In this document: piece by piece, positions 27,965-38,792 of the stretch
Position numbering within the stretch: the stretch's first letter is position 1
Layout of the letters: the number at the start of each line of letters is the position of its first letter
DNA from: an uncultured Flavobacterium sp.
GTDB taxonomy: Bacteria > Bacteroidota > Bacteroidia > Flavobacteriales > Flavobacteriaceae
Length of the DNA stretch: 64,000 nt
Assembly: GCF_946478785.1 (NCBI RefSeq)
Contig: NZ_CAMLDD010000004.1
Location: 275,268-339,267, forward strand
Direction of reading: 5' to 3'
The notes under the pieces: model-generated
Database searches by the model: none
Told to the model about the DNA's origin: nothing
What the model saw: the letters and a program-made list of their open reading frames with translations, nothing else
Translations under genes and position numbers: made by a program

Positions 27965-28711
27965 ATGAAACAAATTATTTTAGCAATTTTACTATCGACC
28001 CTTTTACATTCATGTAGTGAAAAAGATTCTTTTTCTGATGGGCAGTTATATAAAATGATTGAACCAAAAAAGAAATACGATGTTAACATTATGGTTTTAA
28101 ATGATAGTACCATTGCCTTAAATGCAGATAGTTTGAAAACGTGTGGTTGGAACTTTATAAAATATTCCAAAAATAAAAATGGAGCATATATTATAGATAA
28201 AGAAAAGCTTGATACAGTTTGGTTTAAGGTAGAAAATAAGAAGCTAGTAATGCAAAGTAGTCTCGAAAAGAATATTTTCGAAAAGGTTGATTTTAATGCC
28301 GTCAAGAGAGACAGCATTAAATCAGTAATTTACAAAGTTCAAAAATTCGCCAACAAAAAGATCATATTTAGTTGTGATATTAATCTGAACGAAGTTCCAT
28401 ACTTTTACGATAAGGCAATTGAAGAAATCAAATTGAATTTAAAAAATCCAAATACTGCTAGATTTAATGAAATTTATATTCATGAATATGAGGAATTCGT
28501 ACATAGTAAATTTAAAAAGACAGGTATAAAAGTTGTTTCAACTGAAGTTGAAGCGACCAATAGTTTTGGAGGATTCACAGTCAGCACATTTTATGTCTAT
28601 TTCGTTCCAGAGGTAAGTAATAAAAATAAATATATCATAAAATTTAGCGATTCACCAATTTATCATGTAGACTTATTGGAAGATGAGGAAGTTATTAAGA
28701 TTGACGAGTAA
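27965..28711 (+). CDS. Lipoprotein of unknown function
   Basis: A 248-residue lipoprotein (lipobox LLHSC, Cys17, followed by SEKDS). The N-terminal half resembles a small beta-rich binding domain (NIMVLNDSTIALNADSL). The C-terminal half has the pattern IKLNLKNPNTARFNEIYIH...EATNSFGGFTVSTFYVYF, which recurs in many small bacterial lipoproteins (conserved 'L-K-x-P-x-T-A-x-F' then 'N-x-F-G-G'), a domain without known function. No catalytic motif seen. Part of the accessory segment. Confidence 0.6.
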   Translation: MKQIILAILLSTLLHSCSEKDSFSDGQLYKMIEPKKKYDVNIMVLNDSTIALNADSLKTCGWNFIKYSKNKNGAYIIDKEKLDTVWFKVENKKLVMQSSLEKNIFEKVDFNAVKRDSIKSVIYKVQKFANKKIIFSCDINLNEVPYFYDKAIEEIKLNLKNPNTARFNEIYIHEYEEFVHSKFKKTGIKVVSTEVEATNSFGGFTVSTFYVYFVPEVSNKNKYIIKFSDSPIYHVDLLEDEEVIKIDE

Positions 28712-28800
28712 GAAACTCAGTAATGATTCTAATAATCAAACAAGTGCTTTGATATTTTTTGATCTGTAAGCAAAGTGTAATTATTTCATAAAAAAAAGAT

Positions 28801-29898
28801 ATGGTAAATCCAAAAGATGTTTTAGTGTTGACAACTTCTTCGATAGAAGGATTAAAAATTAAAAAGCCTCTCAAACCTGTAACCGCGCATGTTGTTGCCG
28901 GAACTAATTTCTTTAGTGATTTTATGGGAGGGCTAACTGATGTTTTTGGAGGTCGATCTAATGCATATCAAAAGCAATTATCTTCAATATATAATGAAGC
29001 AATAGAAAAAATAAAACTTGCAACACACGAAATAGGTGGAAATTGTATCATAGGATTAAGTATTGATCTAGACGAAATTTCAGGTAAAGGAAAATCTATG
29101 TTTATGATTACAGCCATTGGTACTGCAGTTATTATCGAAAAAGAGAATGCGATTAATTCCCTTTTGGATCGAGATGACAAGGCTGAAATTGTAAGTATTG
29201 AAAAAATAAATATTTTACGTAAAAAGAAGGAGTTAATTAGAGATGCTCAATCAGGAATTTTGACAGCAGATGAAGATTTTTGGAACTTCGTAATAGAAAA
29301 TCAAATAGAAGAAGTTTTTCCCAATATACTTAAACGATATTCAGATATAATCACAACCCCTCAAAATTACGGAGAGGCTTATAATTCTTTTAATAAAAGA
29401 TTTATTAACTATGTTGATGTTTTGAAAGAAGATCAAAAAATAAGACTTTTATATGATTATATTAAAAGAGCCGAAAATAATTCAATATCTGAATATCTAT
29501 CAATAGTTATAAAGGATTTAAATTTATTCAATTATGACGAAATAATAAAACTATTGAACGATGATAATTTTAATGTACAAAAGATAGCACTAAAAATGGC
29601 GACCTATGATAAACCATTTTATGATGAAAAAGACAAGAAAGATTTAGATACTATACTAGAGTATATCAAAAATAATTTTTTTGAAAGAGGGACAAAAACA
29701 TTTAAAAAGCAAATGTTGTCATCGAAAGAAAAAGAAGTTTGGAGTTGTGAATGTTCTAAAATAAATGAAATAGGAGAATATTGTAGTAGCTGTCATAAGG
29801 ATATAAAAGGATTTAAACCAAATGAATTAAAGCCTTCCGAAGCAGAAAAACAAATTGAGCAAAAAATTGATTTGATAAAGGAGTATCTTGTAATATAA
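28801..29898 (+). CDS. YbjQ/UPF0145-like protein with C-terminal zinc ribbon
   Basis: A 365-residue cytoplasmic protein. Residues about 7-110 match the YbjQ (UPF0145, DUF74) fold: VLTTSSIEGLKI at the start, a long helix SNAYQKQLSSIYNEAIEKIKLATHE cut by the family word GGNCIIGLSID, and a final ITAIGTAVII strand. The family is a pentameric putative metal-binding fold of unknown role. Residues about 125-310 are helical with HEAT-like spacing. The C-terminus has CECSKINEIGEYCSSC (CxC...CxxC), a short zinc ribbon. It lies 51 bases before the HslV-like gene; the pair may work together. Confidence 0.65.
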   Translation: MVNPKDVLVLTTSSIEGLKIKKPLKPVTAHVVAGTNFFSDFMGGLTDVFGGRSNAYQKQLSSIYNEAIEKIKLATHEIGGNCIIGLSIDLDEISGKGKSMFMITAIGTAVIIEKENAINSLLDRDDKAEIVSIEKINILRKKKELIRDAQSGILTADEDFWNFVIENQIEEVFPNILKRYSDIITTPQNYGEAYNSFNKRFINYVDVLKEDQKIRLLYDYIKRAENNSISEYLSIVIKDLNLFNYDEIIKLLNDDNFNVQKIALKMATYDKPFYDEKDKKDLDTILEYIKNNFFERGTKTFKKQMLSSKEKEVWSCECSKINEIGEYCSSCHKDIKGFKPNELKPSEAEKQIEQKIDLIKEYLVI

Positions 29899-29949
29899 TT
29901 AATCATAGGCTAAGAGGTTCCTTTTATGTAAAAAATTTTCAATTTTATT

Positions 29950-30807
29950 ATGACTTTAATAATTGCAAAAATATGCCATGGAGCTGTGAGAGTAGAAAGT
30001 GATTCCACGATTTCCGACCCTAATATTGTATCCAACAGAAATAGTATTTTTAGTGGTGTACTAAAAAGCATTATACTAAACCCCAGTATTGCTGTATCAT
30101 TTGCTGGTGATGTGGAAGTTGCGCAGAGTGCCATAGATAAATTGTTTAAAGAGAATATTTTCGATATTACAAATGTCAAAAAAGTTCTTTTGAGTTTTAA
30201 TATTGAAAGTAGACATACAACGGATTTTTTAATTACATCATTAGAAAGCCAGCCATTGCTATATAAGGTGCAGAATGGTAAAATAGAAGTAACTAATCAG
30301 TCTTTTTGGATTGGCGATATTGACGGCTTCAACGAATTTCAGCGAGAGTTTGTGCCCAACTTAAAAAGTTTAGAGCCAAATAAAATATTAGAAACTCAAA
30401 CCAAAGCATTTGATAAAGTTATCGAGAAAGGAATTCCAGGTATCGGAGGTTTTAGAATTACGTTCCATAGGACGGAATATGGTCTGCAATATCTTCTTCA
30501 ATTATCTACTTACAGTGGTAGACCAGTCACTATAAAAACAAGTCAAAATCAATCAGGCAATGTAATTTTACCAATACCATTTGGTGACGCTTCTACAGGT
30601 GCCTATTCGCAAAATTATCTAATATCAAAAGATCCTTTTAAATCAGCTATTGGCATTCATTTTCATTATGGAAATTTTGGCGCCCTATTTTGTCCAAGAG
30701 TCAGTCGAAAAATAATTGTTGTTTCCAACGTAAATGATAGGGAATTTATAGATACGGTTAAAAAAAGCCATAATGTAGAACTAACAGGTATGATTTTTAA
30801 AGGTTAA
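29950..30807 (+). CDS. Proteasome/HslV-like Ntn-hydrolase homologue
   Basis: A 285-residue cytoplasmic protein. The N-terminus MTLIIAK...VRVESDSTIS fits the start of proteasome beta/HslV proteins: Thr2 (Thr1 after Met removal), Asp18 where the family has Asp17, and Lys39 (GVLKSIILN) near the position of Lys33, followed by AVSFAGDVEVAQSAIDKL, which parallels the G-x-A-G...A segment after the active site. It is longer than HslV (about 175 residues), with extra C-terminal sequence (GIPGIGGFRITFH; IGIHFHYGNFGALFCPR). A threonine-type amidohydrolase is therefore plausible but not proven. No HslU-type ATPase is nearby; the adjacent gene encodes a YbjQ/zinc-ribbon protein. Confidence 0.5.
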   Translation: MTLIIAKICHGAVRVESDSTISDPNIVSNRNSIFSGVLKSIILNPSIAVSFAGDVEVAQSAIDKLFKENIFDITNVKKVLLSFNIESRHTTDFLITSLESQPLLYKVQNGKIEVTNQSFWIGDIDGFNEFQREFVPNLKSLEPNKILETQTKAFDKVIEKGIPGIGGFRITFHRTEYGLQYLLQLSTYSGRPVTIKTSQNQSGNVILPIPFGDASTGAYSQNYLISKDPFKSAIGIHFHYGNFGALFCPRVSRKIIVVSNVNDREFIDTVKKSHNVELTGMIFKG

Positions 30808-31189
30808 AACCCAGATGGCGCAGATATGTCAACGTAACGATAGCGCGGAAATTTTTTCCGTGCCCACAAAGAGAATCGACAAAGATTAAAACAAGAAATC
30901 TCGCGAAAACAGCGAGATTTTTTATATTTTATAGCGAAGCTACATTTTTCTGAAAGAAATCTTTAAATTTCTTTTGTGTTAGAAAAGTATCGAACATTTT
31001 AAAACCATATTTTTTTCTTCGGGCTCCAATTTAAGTTGTTTTGCCAGTACTTTATCTCTATTGTTACTTCTTGGAGAATTTCCTTTAAAAAATACAGACG
31101 TTTTAATTTTCAAGAAATTGAAACAAAATTTATCGAACCACAAAAAAAGCCTGAGAAATCTAGATTCTCAGGCTTTTACTTTAAACTTG
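30808..31189. other. Intergenic stretch before the tRNA (382 bp) with hairpins
   Basis: No gene supported. It holds a 9-bp hairpin with a TTT loop (30843-30863, GCGCGGAAA/TTTCCGTGC), the terminator at 30896-30920 and the right diverged repeat. An open frame from 31036 to 31230 reads into the tRNA complement and ends AGTGLEPVTFGL, a well-known false protein. Confidence 0.5.
30896..30920 (+). terminator. Intrinsic terminator after the HslV-like gene
   Basis: AAATCTCGC and GCGAGATTT form a perfect 9-bp stem with loop GAAAACA, followed by TTTTATATTTT on the plus strand, about 90 bases after the stop. Confidence 0.75.
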
Positions 31190-31196
31190 TAGCGGG
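31125..31196. repeat. Diverged direct repeat, right copy, abutting the tRNA gene
   Basis: AAAATTTATCGAACC, AAAGCCTGAGAAATCTAGATTCTCAGGCTTTT and GTAGC line up with 25593-25656. The hairpin inside it (GCCTGAGAATCTAGATTTCTCAGGC read on the minus strand with its T-run) would also terminate the tRNA transcript. Confidence 0.45.
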
Positions 31197-31262
31197 AACA
31201 GGACTCGAACCTGTGACCTTCGGGTTATGAGCCCGACGAGCTGCCTACTGCTCTATCCCGCG
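31190..31262 (-). tRNA. Initiator tRNA-Met (anticodon CAT)
   Basis: The minus strand folds into a full cloverleaf: acceptor CGCGGGA, D-stem GAGC/GCTC, anticodon stem TCGGG/CCCGA with loop CTCATAA, T-stem ACAGG/CCTGT with TTCGAGT, discriminator A. The first base C cannot pair with T at position 72, and the anticodon stem carries three consecutive G-C pairs; both mark an initiator tRNA. CCA is not encoded. Its 3' end touches the right copy of the direct repeat. Confidence 0.92.
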
Positions 31263-31526
31263 ATGTTTCGGGTGCAAAGATAAGCACTAAATACTGTTTT
31301 CCAAAGAAATTTCGGAATATTTTTTAATTAAGTTAAGAAATTAATAACCTGTTAACAGATAGCTGTTTAAAAAAATGAAACCAATGTTTTAAATTTATCT
31401 AAGTTAGTAATCAGATATTTTTTTAAAAACAGACAGTAATAAAACCCAAAGCGCAGGTCGGTTTTTTGTATCTTTTTTGTTTAAGTTGAATGGATTTTTA
31501 TTATTCAATAGTACTAAAATGATTAA

Positions 31527-33056
31527 TTAATCTTTGCTGTAGTCTTTTGTTTCTCTAATTTCATTTTCTATTCTTTTGTTAATATTGATTTTAGCTCCGG
31601 TAAAAACAAAAATGGTGGTTTTGTATTCTCTTGCGTATTTATTGGTTATTACACCACCAATAAAAGAAGATTCAAAATAGGGACTCGTCTCCTTAAATTC
31701 ATTACTGTTTTCTTCATATTCTTTCACTCTGATAAGGTTTGTGTAATGTCCATCGAGATTAAACCAATTCACATAATCGGCATTGAACGAAACTGCTTTA
31801 ATGCCTTTTTTTGTGTAATAATTAATTGCTCCCGCTTGTCCGTAATTATCACACAAAACGAGCGTCTTTTCAGAATTAGGAAACAAAGCATAAACAGAAT
31901 CTGTTTTGCGAGCCAGTTCTTTCCAGCCCAGCATATCGGCAAAATCCTGAGGTAATTCGTGATCTTTTCCGTCTTCCCAACGAAGCAGGCCTAATTTTTT
32001 ATATTTTTCAGCATGTTCTGCAATATAGGACGGGCTTTTATTTGGAAAAGCAAGATTGTAAATCGGAATAAAAAACAATAGTGGAATAATGATTAATACT
32101 GGTTGTAAATAACGTTTCCGACCCTCTTTTAAAATTTCAGATAAAAAAGCTGCCCCAAAAGCGATATAAATAGGATACAAGCCAATGGCATAATAGGCTT
32201 TTGCCTTAAAGTATAAAAAGACAATTAGTGTAAAGAGGATAGAAGCAAAGAAAAATTTGTATTCCTTAAAAGGTTTATAAAATAATAAGGCATATAAAGC
32301 AGCAATAATCACAAAAAAAGAACCCATAAAAAACAGCAATTGTTCCTTTAAAAATCCAACACGATCTACATTAACTAATTGTGTTTCGGCTAATTCTTTC
32401 ATATGATGCACCACTGGGAATTGGTTGTGGTATTGCCATAAAAGATTTGGAAAGATCAATATTAATCCGAAAATGAAAGCAAAATAAAGTTCCTTTTGGG
32501 TTAGTATTTTCCTTTGCATAGAAAGTAAAACTGCCGGAAACAGACCGATAAGTAAAAATAAGATGTTGTATTTATTTAAAAAGCCAAATGCAAAAACGAC
32601 TGCACCTATATAGAACCACTTAGATTTTTCGGTTGCTATATATTGAATAATTACATAATAAAAGGCAGTCCAGCATAATATGTCTAATGAATTGGGCTGA
32701 TAAAGCATATTGATTCGCAGCAATGATGAAAATACGATACAAACTGCTCCTAAAATTAGGGCATATAAATTTCCCCGGAGTATTTCAATAGTTTTCCAAA
32801 CGATTACCAATGTCAAAACACCAAATAGGTCAGGGAAGAATTTAACCCAAAAAACAGAATTTCCAAGCAATAGAATAATATAAGAAAACCAGGATGTTAC
32901 CGGTGGAACTGATAAATATCCCCAGGCTAAATGATTGGCCTGATCGAGATGTAAATATTCATCCCGGTGCAAATCATATTCAGGACTTATCAATACATAT
33001 TGTAAAACAAATTTTAAAATTATAAAGCCGGTTAAGATTATAGTTTTTTTGCTCAT
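31527..33056 (-). CDS. GT39/ArnT-like membrane glycosyltransferase
   Basis: A 509-residue inner-membrane protein with about ten hydrophobic segments. The first periplasmic loop has HRDEYLHLDQANHLAWGY, the Asp-Glu pair typical of dolichyl/undecaprenyl-phosphate sugar transferases (GT39/GT83, PMT_2 family), followed by VPPVTSWFSY. Such enzymes move a sugar from a polyprenyl carrier to a protein or lipid on the outer face of the membrane. The C-terminal 150 residues (after NKSPSYIAEHAEKY) form a soluble periplasmic domain. Substrate unknown. It stands alone on the minus strand. Confidence 0.8.
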   Translation of the reverse strand: MSKKTIILTGFIILKFVLQYVLISPEYDLHRDEYLHLDQANHLAWGYLSVPPVTSWFSYIILLLGNSVFWVKFFPDLFGVLTLVIVWKTIEILRGNLYALILGAVCIVFSSLLRINMLYQPNSLDILCWTAFYYVIIQYIATEKSKWFYIGAVVFAFGFLNKYNILFLLIGLFPAVLLSMQRKILTQKELYFAFIFGLILIFPNLLWQYHNQFPVVHHMKELAETQLVNVDRVGFLKEQLLFFMGSFFVIIAALYALLFYKPFKEYKFFFASILFTLIVFLYFKAKAYYAIGLYPIYIAFGAAFLSEILKEGRKRYLQPVLIIIPLLFFIPIYNLAFPNKSPSYIAEHAEKYKKLGLLRWEDGKDHELPQDFADMLGWKELARKTDSVYALFPNSEKTLVLCDNYGQAGAINYYTKKGIKAVSFNADYVNWFNLDGHYTNLIRVKEYEENSNEFKETSPYFESSFIGGVITNKYAREYKTTIFVFTGAKININKRIENEIRETKDYSKD

Positions 33057-33170
33057 ATTAGCTTTTTGGTTTTGAGTTGCAGACTTAGCTTTTTAATATT
33101 CTAATCCAATGCTAATATAATTATTTAGTGCTTCATATATACTTTCACGCTTGTATAGTATAAAAAAAAA

Positions 33171-33198
33171 GTAGCTGCCTTAGTTTTGAGACAGCTAC
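33171..33198 (-). terminator. Intrinsic terminator after the small acidic protein gene
   Basis: GTAGCTG and CAGCTAC pair, with further CT/AG pairing inside, flanked by AAAAAAAAA on one side and TTTTT on the other, so it can act in both directions. In the minus direction it lies 25 bases after the stop of the acidic gene. Confidence 0.7.
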
Positions 33199-33223
33199 TT
33201 TTTGTTCTAAATGGATGACAATA

Positions 33224-33496
33224 TCATTCTTCTTCTTCAGAATCATTTTCAAGTAAATCATTTTCAGAATCATCCTCATCTGGTTCAGCATCATTAACAT
33301 CATATTCGTCTAAAGTCCTTCTGTTAGGATCATTATCCTTATCTTCAATAAGATCCTGATTGTCGCCTGCATTTTGAAAATACCAATTTGATGCTTCATC
33401 TAAATTTCGTGGATCTGAGTATTTATCCTCTGGCAAAATGCCTGAATTGAAATTACCATCATTATGATTATAATTTCTATAGTTCTCTCTTTCCAT
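33224..33496 (-). CDS. Small, highly acidic protein of unknown function
   Basis: A 90-residue cytoplasmic protein. The first half is Asn/Asp/Tyr-rich (NYNHNDGNFNSGILPEDKYS), and the last 30 residues are almost all Asp and Glu, ending DSEEEE. It is probably largely disordered. No family is recognised; the style matches small stress-related proteins of Flavobacterium, without proof. Own terminator downstream; upstream region is AT-rich. Confidence 0.6.
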   Translation of the reverse strand: MERENYRNYNHNDGNFNSGILPEDKYSDPRNLDEASNWYFQNAGDNQDLIEDKDNDPNRRTLDEYDVNDAEPDEDDSENDLLENDSEEEE

Positions 33497-33703
33497 AATT
33501 AATAGTTTTTTATAGTTTATATGAAGTTTAAATCTAAAAAATCTATAGGCAAAATGATTATAAAATTATAGCAATAACTTATATGATTTATATTTTAAGA
33601 TTTTGATTATAAATAACTTATTCATATAAAATAAAATAATAATTATATAAGATTATTGGGCATCATCTATCTAAATTTGAAATAAAGCTTAAAATAATAT
33701 ATT

Positions 33704-34063
33704 ATGAAAACTTTATTTAAATCAAAAATCGCACTTCTTCTTGTAGTAATAGGAATTTTAGTTTCCTGTAAAAATAATCAGGATGGATATAGTGACGAAA
33801 TTGAGACAGGCCATCATGCTGATACTGTGGGAACAACTCCTGACTCAGCAAACACAGATGCAAATAATAGTAAAGGCATTAATTATAAAGGGAATAATAC
33901 CACTACGGTTACTAGTGGCACGGACCCTCATGCAAGTAGTTCGGGTACGGGAATAGGTCCTGGCGAAAACACTAATGATGCTTCTACATACTCAAGAACG
34001 TCAGGATTACAAAAAGATAGTCTTAATTCCGAAAATAAAAACCCGAAGAAGAAAGTAAAATAG
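33704..34063 (+). CDS. Small low-complexity lipoprotein
   Basis: A 119-residue lipoprotein: lipobox LVSC with Cys22, then a Ser/Thr/Asn/Gly-rich chain (TTTVTSGTDPHASSSGTG) ending in a Lys cluster. It has no predicted fold or motif beyond the lipid anchor, so a tethered disordered tail is likely. It is flanked by a perfect terminator hairpin downstream and is convergent with the GH130 gene. Confidence 0.6.
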   Translation: MKTLFKSKIALLLVVIGILVSCKNNQDGYSDEIETGHHADTVGTTPDSANTDANNSKGINYKGNNTTTVTSGTDPHASSSGTGIGPGENTNDASTYSRTSGLQKDSLNSENKNPKKKVK

Positions 34064-34099
34064 AATATTTAATCTGGGATAAAACTTTTACATTTTCTG

Positions 34100-34129
34100 A
34101 AAGCCTGCAAATATTAATCTGCAGGCTTT
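34100..34129 (+). terminator. Intrinsic terminator between convergent genes
   Basis: AAAGCCTGCA and TGCAGGCTTT form a perfect 10-bp stem with a 10-base loop, followed by TTTTT on the plus strand. It lies 36 bases after the small lipoprotein stop. Confidence 0.8.
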
Positions 34130-34146
34130 TTTTTGTCAGATTGTTT

Positions 34147-35202
34147 TTAGACAACACTTTCAAGAGCTGCTAAGATTTCTGAAATAGAAAAATAAGCACC
34201 GCAGACAAATTCATCTGCAGCTCCGTAATACATCGTCAGTTTGTCTCCTTCAATCACGTGGCCGTTAGTAAAAACAACATGTCCGAAAAAGCCGCTCAGC
34301 TCATAATTTTCCTGAGGCATCATTATTGGTTCAGTAGTTCGTGCAATTACTTTTGAAGGATCATTCAGATCCATTAAGAAGGCACCCAGGCAATATTGAT
34401 GTTCTGCATTTGCTCCATGATATATTTCGAGCCATCCTTTATCCGTTTTAATGGGTGCTGCTCCGGCACCAACTCTTGCACTATCCCAAAATCCTTTTCT
34501 GGTTCCTAAAAGAAATTGGTGGTTTCCCCAATGAATACCATCAGGAGATTCTGCCAGCCAAATAAAATTCCCTCCAATCTGCGGACTTGATGGTCTGTGT
34601 AAAGCATAGAATTTGCCATTGATTTTTTCTTCAAAAATGGCACAATCCTTATTATGAGGAGGAAATATCATGCCTTTTGTTTCAAAATTTACCCAGTCTT
34701 GGGTTGTGCGCAATCCAACCCCAACACCATTGGCTGAAACTGCTGTGTAAGTAATATAATAAGTATCTTCTAAATAAGTAACTCTTGCATCTTCTATTCC
34801 AAACTGTTCTAATATCCCAGTTCCCATCATAGGTTCAATGCCTTCAGGAGTATAAAAATGAACTCCATCATCGCTGCATAAAAGCCGCAAATGTGAAAGT
34901 GTAGTAAGATAATCAAGACCTTTATATTGCACTATTCTGGCATCTGTTGCTATCAGGTCAGGATCATTTAAAGGAATTTCTATTATTTCCACCTTTCCCA
35001 ATGAATTGATTACCGGGAAAAAAATAACTCCTTCTTTTTGCGAAATGGACTCTGCTACTCGTACCAATATCCATGTTTTTTGTTCAAATACAAAAACACC
35101 CGGATTTAAAAGACTAATAATTTGTAAATCTGAACTGCTTGGATTCAGATTTTTGGGCATTAAAATAGGATTTTCAGGAAACCTGCGGGCAATGTCACTC
35201 AT
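34147..35202 (-). CDS. GH130-family beta-mannoside phosphorylase-like protein
   Basis: A 351-residue cytoplasmic protein (no signal), started at MSDIARRFPENPIL (35202); a Met two codons upstream is also possible. The five-bladed propeller family GH130 phosphorolyses beta-mannosides. Family words seen: NPILMP, LNPGVFVF, GIEDARVTYLEDTYYITYTA (with the catalytic Asp region), NKDCAIFEEKINGKFYALHRPS and WLEIYHGAN. It is alone rather than in a mannan PUL, so it may handle mannosyl-glucose or N-glycan pieces; the exact acceptor cannot be read. The end of the gene is convergent with a small lipoprotein gene. Confidence 0.85.
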   Translation of the reverse strand: MSDIARRFPENPILMPKNLNPSSSDLQIISLLNPGVFVFEQKTWILVRVAESISQKEGVIFFPVINSLGKVEIIEIPLNDPDLIATDARIVQYKGLDYLTTLSHLRLLCSDDGVHFYTPEGIEPMMGTGILEQFGIEDARVTYLEDTYYITYTAVSANGVGVGLRTTQDWVNFETKGMIFPPHNKDCAIFEEKINGKFYALHRPSSPQIGGNFIWLAESPDGIHWGNHQFLLGTRKGFWDSARVGAGAAPIKTDKGWLEIYHGANAEHQYCLGAFLMDLNDPSKVIARTTEPIMMPQENYELSGFFGHVVFTNGHVIEGDKLTMYYGAADEFVCGAYFSISEILAALESVV

Positions 35203-37847
<2,645 letters not shown>

Positions 37848-37883
37848 AGATAGATTTAATACCTGATAATAATAATTATTTTG

Positions 37884-37912
37884 ATAAAGGAGTCATAATT
37901 TGGCTCCTTTAT
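37884..37912 (+). terminator. Intrinsic terminator after katG
   Basis: ATAAAGGAG and CTCCTTTAT form a 9-bp stem with loop TCATAATTTGG, 37 bases after the katG stop. Confidence 0.7.
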
Positions 37913-38342
37913 TATTAGTATATTATATGTTGTAATCTTTTACTTCGAACCAGAAATCTATAAATTGTTTGAGAAGTGTAAGTTTAATTAAGTCTTAGAA
38001 CTGTATTTTGGAAAGCAGTCGTATTAATGGAGTTAGGATAATATTATGTTTCTAGACAGAATGTGCCATTTTTGGTACAAGGTAATCCATTGCGTCCTTT
38101 TACTTTTTCACACAACCAGTTTCCAGAGTAAAGTACAACTGTCTATAGCGTTATTTTGAAATTCAACACTCATAATAAACATCCTAAAACATTTTATGTA
38201 TTTGAGAAAAATTTGTAAAATTTTTTAATTGTTGCTCAAACTTAACATCAAAAAAAATACACTCATGTAATTACAAATTAAAAACACAAAACCATAAATC
38301 GCTTTTTTCATACAATAATTTGTCTTATCTGTTCTAAATATC

Positions 38343-38378
38343 ATAATTGCAACAAATGAGGCAGTTCTTTGATACAAA
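38343..38378 (+). promoter_or_regulatory. Conserved PUL2 regulatory element, copy A
   Basis: ATAATTGCAACAA, nine variable bases, TTCTTTGATACAAA. The same 13- and 14-base blocks with the same nine-base spacing occur at 53551-53586 upstream of the PUL2 susC. Likely operator of the PUL2 hybrid regulator. It lies 415 bases before the GH97 start. Confidence 0.6.
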
Positions 38379-38742
38379 TGAGTACCATGAAGTAATGAAA
38401 ATTTTAATGAGGTTTGCAGATACAATTTTTATTGCATGATAAGCAGGATAGAAATGATGTTTTTAATTTTTGACTTGAATAGTTTAAAGAATGATCAAGT
38501 TTTCATTTTAATAGTATTATTGGAATTAATAAGTCTCTCTTTTATGTAATCTACTTGTTTTGTAAACACTGTTTGAGCGCAGTTCAAAATAGAATAGATG
38601 CCTGCGAATAGAGATTAAAAATTATAGAGGATCAGCTTCTTTACTGCGGAATTAATGTAAAATAGAGCAGAAGTAACATTGTGCTCCGTCTACATTGAAA
38701 CATGACAACTTTTAATTGGGTTAAATTTAAGTTAGTTTTAAA

Positions 38743-38767
38743 CTAGGGAGTTTGATAGTCTCCCTGG
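38743..38767 (+). terminator. Terminator-like hairpin in the leader of the GH97 gene
   Basis: CTAGGGAG and CTCCCTGG pair (8 bp including one T-G pair) around TTTGATAGT, followed by TTTTTTATTTTTT. It ends only 25 bases before the GH97 start and may attenuate transcription of it, or end an upstream transcript. Confidence 0.6.
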
Positions 38768-38792
38768 TTTTTTATTTTTTACAATAAAACAC

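Larger units (their letters stand above)
37848..38792. other. Long intergenic region between katG and GH97 (945 bp)
   Basis: Contains the katG terminator (37884-37912), the conserved two-block element (38343-38378) and a terminator-like hairpin just before GH97 (38743-38767). A 33-codon minus-strand frame around 38045-38145 encodes a Cys-containing peptide (LYSGNWLCEKVKGRNG), possibly a gene fragment. A 66-codon frame at 38225-38425 covers the conserved element and is not believed. Otherwise empty. Confidence 0.4.

Noticed and set aside
31036..31230. 65-codon plus-strand frame ending AGTGLEPVTFGL
   Set aside because: It is the complement of the initiator tRNA gene and its flank; this ending is a well-known false protein created by tRNA genes.
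38225..38425. 66-codon minus frame with a hydrophobic end
   Set aside because: It covers the conserved two-block regulatory motif and the hydrophobicity comes from AT-rich sequence.
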